DNA of 64,000 nucleotides, from contig OW804097.1 in assembly GCA_942159475.1 (NCBI GenBank), positions 52,658,986 through 52,722,985 on the forward strand. Reading direction: 5' to 3'. Of this stretch, positions 59,314-64,000 are shown piece after piece. Below the pieces are notes generated by a model. That model was not told where the DNA came from. It saw only the letters and a program-made list of their open reading frames with translations, and did not search any database. This DNA is from Sthenelais limicola. Lineage: Eukaryota; Annelida; Polychaeta; Phyllodocida; Sigalionidae. Position numbers and translations under genes: made by a program. The first letter of the stretch is position 1, and each line of letters begins with the position of its first letter.

Positions 59314-59459
59314 GTATGTGTACTACTTTCGGATTCTTGTTTTTCCCACCTGTGTGATCCCAATCCACCAAAACACAGGCATCTTCTTGCATCAGCTATA
59401 TACCTTACCTATAATGTATCAATGATCCTGGTGAAGATAAGACTAAGACCATGACTCAA

Positions 59460-62400
59460 TATTCCATAAGCTGCCAGATAATATTTTTTAAACAGGCAGA
59501 CAAATAGAAGATCGAGGGGGGCCCTGAGTCTGGGTTTATGCAGACATTCATAGGCCTACCATAGCGGTAAGGTTAAGGGACCTATGTTGACATCTGACTT
59601 TTATGCAAACATATATAAAAAGGCCTTACCTTTAAGTCCTAATGTGCAGGTAACATAATCCATTGTGTCTCCATTTTGGTAAATTCAGGCACAGATAAAT
59701 CTCAATGATATAAAATAAATATTGAAGAGTTGAAATCTCCACACGGACATCACACTCAGTGATCACATAAACCTCCCTACTCCAAGTGGGAAAACTGCCA
59801 TTCAAATTGTCCATCCTAGACCAAAAGCGCCCAAAAGATGGCAGCACTAGTTGCCGTCTCGGAAACTCTCCTGAGAGCATGCGCAGGCGCCCCAGACCCA
59901 CAGGGTCGGGACAAGGTAGGAGAGAGGTTGCCGGTTTATTGTATCTAACTTTTAAAAAACCCATGTGATGAACAATTCCAGTCCCGGAATCCTCATCCCC
60001 TTCCTATAATACTACTGCTCATATAAGGCCGTTGTCAACAGAGCTGTAGAATCAACGATTTCGGCCACTTTCCACCACTACGCATGGTTTGGCCCTACTC
60101 ATATCACTAGCAAAGTTCAACCTCTCTGCTACTACCAATTCTATAGTGCAGGGAGTAGAGCGCTCGACTGCAGGGGAGAAGGTTGAGGGCTCGCACCTCG
60201 CCTGGGCCCGTCAGCTTTTTTTTTCATCCTATACTTGGTTGGCCGTGTAGTGCTGTCAATACACAGCCGGGACGGGATGGAGGCGGGGACGGAGGGTGGG
60301 TTTGCACTGGATGCTGGGGGACGGGGAAGGCTGGCGATTTGAAAAACAAAATATCCATAACAATGTTTCACTGTGTGCTAAGAAAAACGGCCTAAATATA
60401 TCTAAATACCATTCGCAAAGCGCCGACTAGCAGCTGCCACTCACTGGATATTTTTCTAAATCTTTCTCAGCCAAATCTTAGTATGATACAATCTCCATGT
60501 CCTTTTCTTGGTTATTGATGAGGAATAATCCAATGACAAACGATTCAAATAAGGTGAAAGCCATTTTTTCACTTTTAGTATCACTTCCCGAAAAAAGATC
60601 GGCTAGCCTACGGTGAGCATCAATCTCCGTCCTGCCAGTGGGGACGTCATTTCCGGTTTTATATCATATGCAAATGAGCCTTGCATTTCCGCATGATCCC
60701 GCCAAATGTGTGCGGGGGCTATAGGGGGTCTAAAAGAATATGGACCATGTAGGCCTACTCTTTTTCCTCGTCATAATCATCATAATTATATATACAGTTA
60801 GTGCGGTTCAACTTGTAATAATAATAATAATAAATGATGTCGAACAAGTTCATTTTGTTTTATAACATTATAAATACGAGGAATATTTCGGTTACAAATA
60901 ATCTCAACACACCTTTTGTTATTAAAATGACGTTTGACACCTATACATAGAAATACGCCATGAATTACGATATTCCAACTTTCTATGGTGAAGGGCACTC
61001 AGGCAGATATCTACATTTTCTAAACGGTTTCACTTTCCCCATTTTACTGTATCCTTCACTCCTTCCTTCTTCTGCGCTGGGTACAGCGTGCTCTCGCTTC
61101 TGTAGGTCAGGCGGCCCTCAATACTGAAAGCATTTCTTTGTCACTTTTGACCTTTTTGATCTTTGAAGAGCAGCGCATTCAATACCAAGGCATCAGCAAC
61201 GGCTTTGTGTATCACACCAAAAATGATATTGAAGGGGGGTTCTCCTTATCCCAGTCTCTTGTCTTGCAGAGACGTCAATGCATTTGGGAAATGCCGCCTA
61301 CATTAAGGGATGTCACAGTGATGGGTGAATTGCCTTCACTGAAGGTTCCCTAACACTGAAGATATGCATTACCATTTAATTTAGAATCTGTTAATTTTTA
61401 CAGATTAAAAATATGCCTCATTGATTTTACTGCTTCATACTCACGTTGTGTTTTGATTTTAAAAGCGTGAATTAGGAGGGTATTGATTGTGTTTTATTTT
61501 GTATTTATGGACTACCATCTGGCTCCTCAATGATTATTTAAAGATTGGAGAACTTTTGAAAGCTGTACACGATCGATCAGAACCTACAGCCAATAACCTG
61601 GGTTAAAACTAGTTTGAGCGTGACTACTTCACTCTGGAAACAAATTGGTTTCAACAACATCAGTACCTTTTTGCAGCGTTTTAAAACGAATTATATAACT
61701 GTTGTGATTATAGCCTATGTTCTTTCCATTGAGATGTTGAGCCAGCGTTGCACATCTGTGATATCGCCTCCAGATCTCTTCCGGGCTTAAACACTACCAA
61801 TATTCATTAAATGTGATCGTATAGGTTACTTCTGCGAGAATATATTATGAATATAATAAGGATAGTGGAGGAAAGAACTAATCTCCGAGTCAAAGGCAAA
61901 GGGAGGAAAATATGTTTTAACATCGCTCCGAGTTAAATAAGAATATAAAGAAAGTACCGGTACATCTGCAATCCCAGCTCAAACCTGACCATACAAAGCT
62001 CTGATAGAGACCTTATGAAACAATGAACATATACAACAAGGTATTAATTTTGTACATAAATGAGGAATATATATACATAAATGATATGAAATAACAAATA
62101 CAAACTCCATCATTAATTAGAGTAATGTTTAACATGATGTATGATCGAAGTAATACGGGCAAATATTTGAGCAATTCTCACGAATTGGGCACACTTTGGT
62201 GTTTTCTCAGTTTGGAGCCCTATAATATTGTCACACCAAACAATTGAAATGAAATTTGTATTCAAATATCTTGGTAGGAATCATAAGGATGCATTTCTTT
62301 GCATAATGCAGATAATACACTCAAATTTAGAATAAGGGAGATGATTTACTTAGTGTATGTCTGGGAAAGGTTACCTCAACCTCTTGTAGCATTACAAAAA

Positions 62401-62540
62401 AAACAAGAGTTGTCATATTTTAACCTGAATACATCATTTAACCAATACCTTTTCCAATAGGTTAGAAAAAATTATAATCCTAATACATTCTCTTGCATAA
62501 GAAAGAAAAACAATTCTTTTTTGAAATTTGGCTAAAATAG
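59460..62540. other. Non-coding stretch with one SINE-like head
   Basis: No gene supported. Small ATA and TAA repeats occur near 60818-60834. The region is otherwise unique-looking AT-rich DNA. Confidence 0.4.
60141..60205 (+). mobile_element. tRNA-like SINE head (degenerate)
   Basis: TAGTGCAGGGAGTAGAGCGC followed by TCGACTGCAGGG resembles the A box and anticodon arm of a tRNA, and GGCTCGCACCTC about 20 bases later resembles a B box. A T run follows. This fits an internal RNA polymerase III promoter of an old tRNA-derived SINE. It is too altered for a tRNA gene. Confidence 0.4.
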
Positions 62541-62543
62541 GGT

Positions 62544-62716
62544 GTTACCTCCGTCTGTACAATAATCATTGTGCTATTTCCATAATTATGCTAGAATTAA
62601 ATCAGAAATAGAATTATCTGATGTCAAACATCACAGGCATTAACATTACAAAATATTATTCCTCTAGCTTCATTATTGCCTGAGATATTGGACATTAGGA
62701 TGCAGACGGAGGTAAC
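62544..62716 (-). repeat. Repeat unit 1 (inverted orientation)
   Basis: Bounded by GTTACCTCCGTCTG at 62544 and CAGACGGAGGTAAC ending at 62716. Read inverted, the interior matches units 2 and 3 (GGCAATAATG, TGTTAATG and similar words in the same order). Confidence 0.75.
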
Positions 62717-62736
62717 ATGTTACCTCCGTCTGCATC
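62699..62736. repeat. Perfect 38-bp palindrome at the junction of units 1 and 2
   Basis: GATGCAGACGGAGGTAACA is followed directly by its exact reverse complement. It marks a head-to-head junction of two inverted units. Confidence 0.95.
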
Positions 62737-62892
62737 TTCAATGCTCCATATCTTAGGATATAATGATGATAGAAGAAATATAATTCACATTAATGGGAAG
62801 GATGTGGCCCTAGCTTTAAGGAAAATATATAATAAATTACCAATCTTTATTTCCTCTCATGTTACCTATGTCTCAATGCAGACGGAGGTAAC
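62719..62892 (+). repeat. Repeat unit 2
   Basis: Bounded by GTTACCTCCGTCTG and its inverted copy, 174 bases. The interior, with GGAAGGATGTGGCCCTAGCT and TTACCAATCTTTATTTCC, is the same as unit 3 with moderate divergence. Confidence 0.8.
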
Positions 62893-62920
62893 ATCTAGTA
62901 TTGTTGCATTAATGGAAGGT

Positions 62921-63070
62921 GTTACCTCCGTCTGGCATTTTCAATGTTGAATATCTGAGGAAATAATGAGGATAGAGGAATTAATATTGACATTAGTGGG
63001 AAGGACATGGCCCTAGCTTTATGGAAAATATATACTGCATTACCAATCTTCATTTCCTTGCATGCTGTGA
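62921..63070 (+). repeat. Repeat unit 3, right end missing
   Basis: Starts GTTACCTCCGTCTG and follows unit 2 up to TTCATTTCCTTGCATG, but lacks the closing inverted motif. Confidence 0.75.
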
Positions 63071-63339
63071 ACAATGAAATTTTACTAATTTTTTTGTGAC
63101 ACATCACATTTGAACATACATCTTGGATATGAAAACCATACTAGATTATACATAGTAATGCTCTGGATTCCATCCATTTGCAGCAAATATTTCACACATT
63201 TTCAGGTATAGGTACTAAAAACAAAGAGCCAGGGTGGATTGATCACCAAATTGTGAATCCTAATCGTTGTTAATGATGAGAATGAAAAGAGAATGATATC
63301 TGTAAAAGTGTTGCAGGTATTGCTGATTTTGACCTCACT

Positions 63340-64000
63340 TGTGCTGCCTGCACTTGTGCTACACTTGACTTGTGCTATGCTGCATTTGTGTTGTGCTGCA
63401 CTTGTGTTGTTCAGCCTCCATTTGTGCTGTGTTGCACTTGTGCTGTGCTACACTTGTGCTGTGCTACACTTGTGCTGTGCTACACTTGTGCTATGCTGCA
63501 CTTGTGCTGTGCTACACTTGTGCTGTGCTGCACTTGTGCCTCACTTGTGCTGTGCTACACTTGTGCTATGCTACACTTGTGCTATGCTACACTTGTGCCT
63601 CACTTGTGCTGTGCTACACTTGTGCTGTGCTACACTTGTGCTTAGCTGCACTTGTGCTGTGCTACACTTGTGCTGTGCTACACTTGTGCTGTGCTGCACA
63701 TGTGCTATGCTGCACTTGTGCTGTGCTACACTTGTGCTGTGCTACACTTGTGCTATGCTACACTTGTGCTGTGCTACACTTGTGCTGTGCTACACTTGTG
63801 TTATGCTGCACCTGTGCTTCACTTGTGCTGTGCTTCACTTGTGCTATGCTGCACTTGTGCTATGCTGCACTTGTGTTATGCTACACTTGTGCTGTGCTAC
63901 ACTTGTGCTATGCTATACTTGTGCTATGCTACACTTGTGCTATGCTGCACTTGTGTTATGCTACACTTGTGCTGTGCTGCACTTGTGCTATGCTGCACTT
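63340..64000. repeat. 16-bp satellite array, continuing past the window
   Basis: About 40 units of ACTTGTGCTGTGCTAC with variants at two positions (TGT or TAT, TAC or TGC) and occasional shorter units with ACTTGTGCCTC. Because 16 is not a multiple of 3, the frame cycles, and the resulting Cys/Leu-rich ORF is an artefact. Confidence 0.95.

Noticed and set aside
60141..60205. Functional tRNA gene
   Set aside because: The anticodon and acceptor arms do not pair; only SINE-like promoter boxes remain.
63370..63645. 91-codon Cys/Leu-rich open frame
   Set aside because: It is the translation of the 16-bp satellite; the period simply avoids stops in this frame.

Overview
The window is eukaryotic and reads like an AT-rich invertebrate metazoan genome, probably an aquatic one. 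The reasons are the mixture of tyrosine-recombinase (DIRS-type) retrotransposons, CR1/L2-like LINEs, a long-TIR DNA transposon, many MITEs, a solo LTR and satellite DNA, with no bacterial gene organisation. I cannot name the species. I see no complete host gene. Almost everything I recognise as coding is a mobile element, and nearly all of it is broken by stops, frameshifts or nested insertions.

Layout. 1-4400: AT-rich, no supported gene. 4425-7063 (minus): a decayed DIRS-type element with gag, RT and an RNase H remnant. 7235-13103 (minus): a nearly complete LINE, here LINE D. Its ORF2 carries an APE endonuclease and RT with one frameshift. Its ORF1 joins a coiled coil and an RRM-like domain to a NADAR (YbiA-like) domain, and is split by a 568-bp TA-flanked element. 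A 79-bp piggyBac-type MITE lies just upstream. 13650-17200: retroposon tail, a hairpin, and unassigned DNA. 17217-21765 (minus): a second DIRS-type element with gag, RT, RNase H and tyrosine recombinase; a poly(A)-tailed chimeric segment that contains a copy of the element's own RT sits between RNase H and the recombinase. 21766-28700: mostly non-coding, with microsatellites, palindromes and dispersed repeats.

28700-43150 is a nested stack on the minus strand. A degenerate polyprotein-like element containing an SGNH-hydrolase-like segment is interrupted by a LINE (LINE C, 30507-39268, 8-bp target duplication). LINE C is itself split inside its RT by a 5.3-kb DNA transposon (32523-37836). That transposon has long TIRs built of 350-bp repeats and a degenerate transposon-type protein with XPG/PIN-like motifs. 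Upstream lies a Ty3/Gypsy-like Gag, zinc knuckle and protease fragment.

45790-54436 is a second nested stack on the plus strand. LINE A is split by two TIR elements and by a second LINE (LINE B). LINE B in turn carries a foldback MITE, a 706-bp solo LTR with promoter and poly(A) signals, and an antisense poly(A) retroposon end.

54437-64000 is mostly non-coding. It holds a 132-bp TTA-flanked MITE, one possible short exon, a tRNA-like SINE head, a cluster of alternating repeats that meet in a perfect 38-bp palindrome, and a 16-bp satellite running off the window end.

For several insertions the empty site can be read directly, because removing the insert and one target duplication puts both halves of the host coding region back in one frame. 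This gives the relative order of events. The two observations I rate highest are the NADAR domain inside a LINE ORF1, and the long-TIR transposon whose repeat units each carry four nuclear-receptor-like AGGTCA half-sites.
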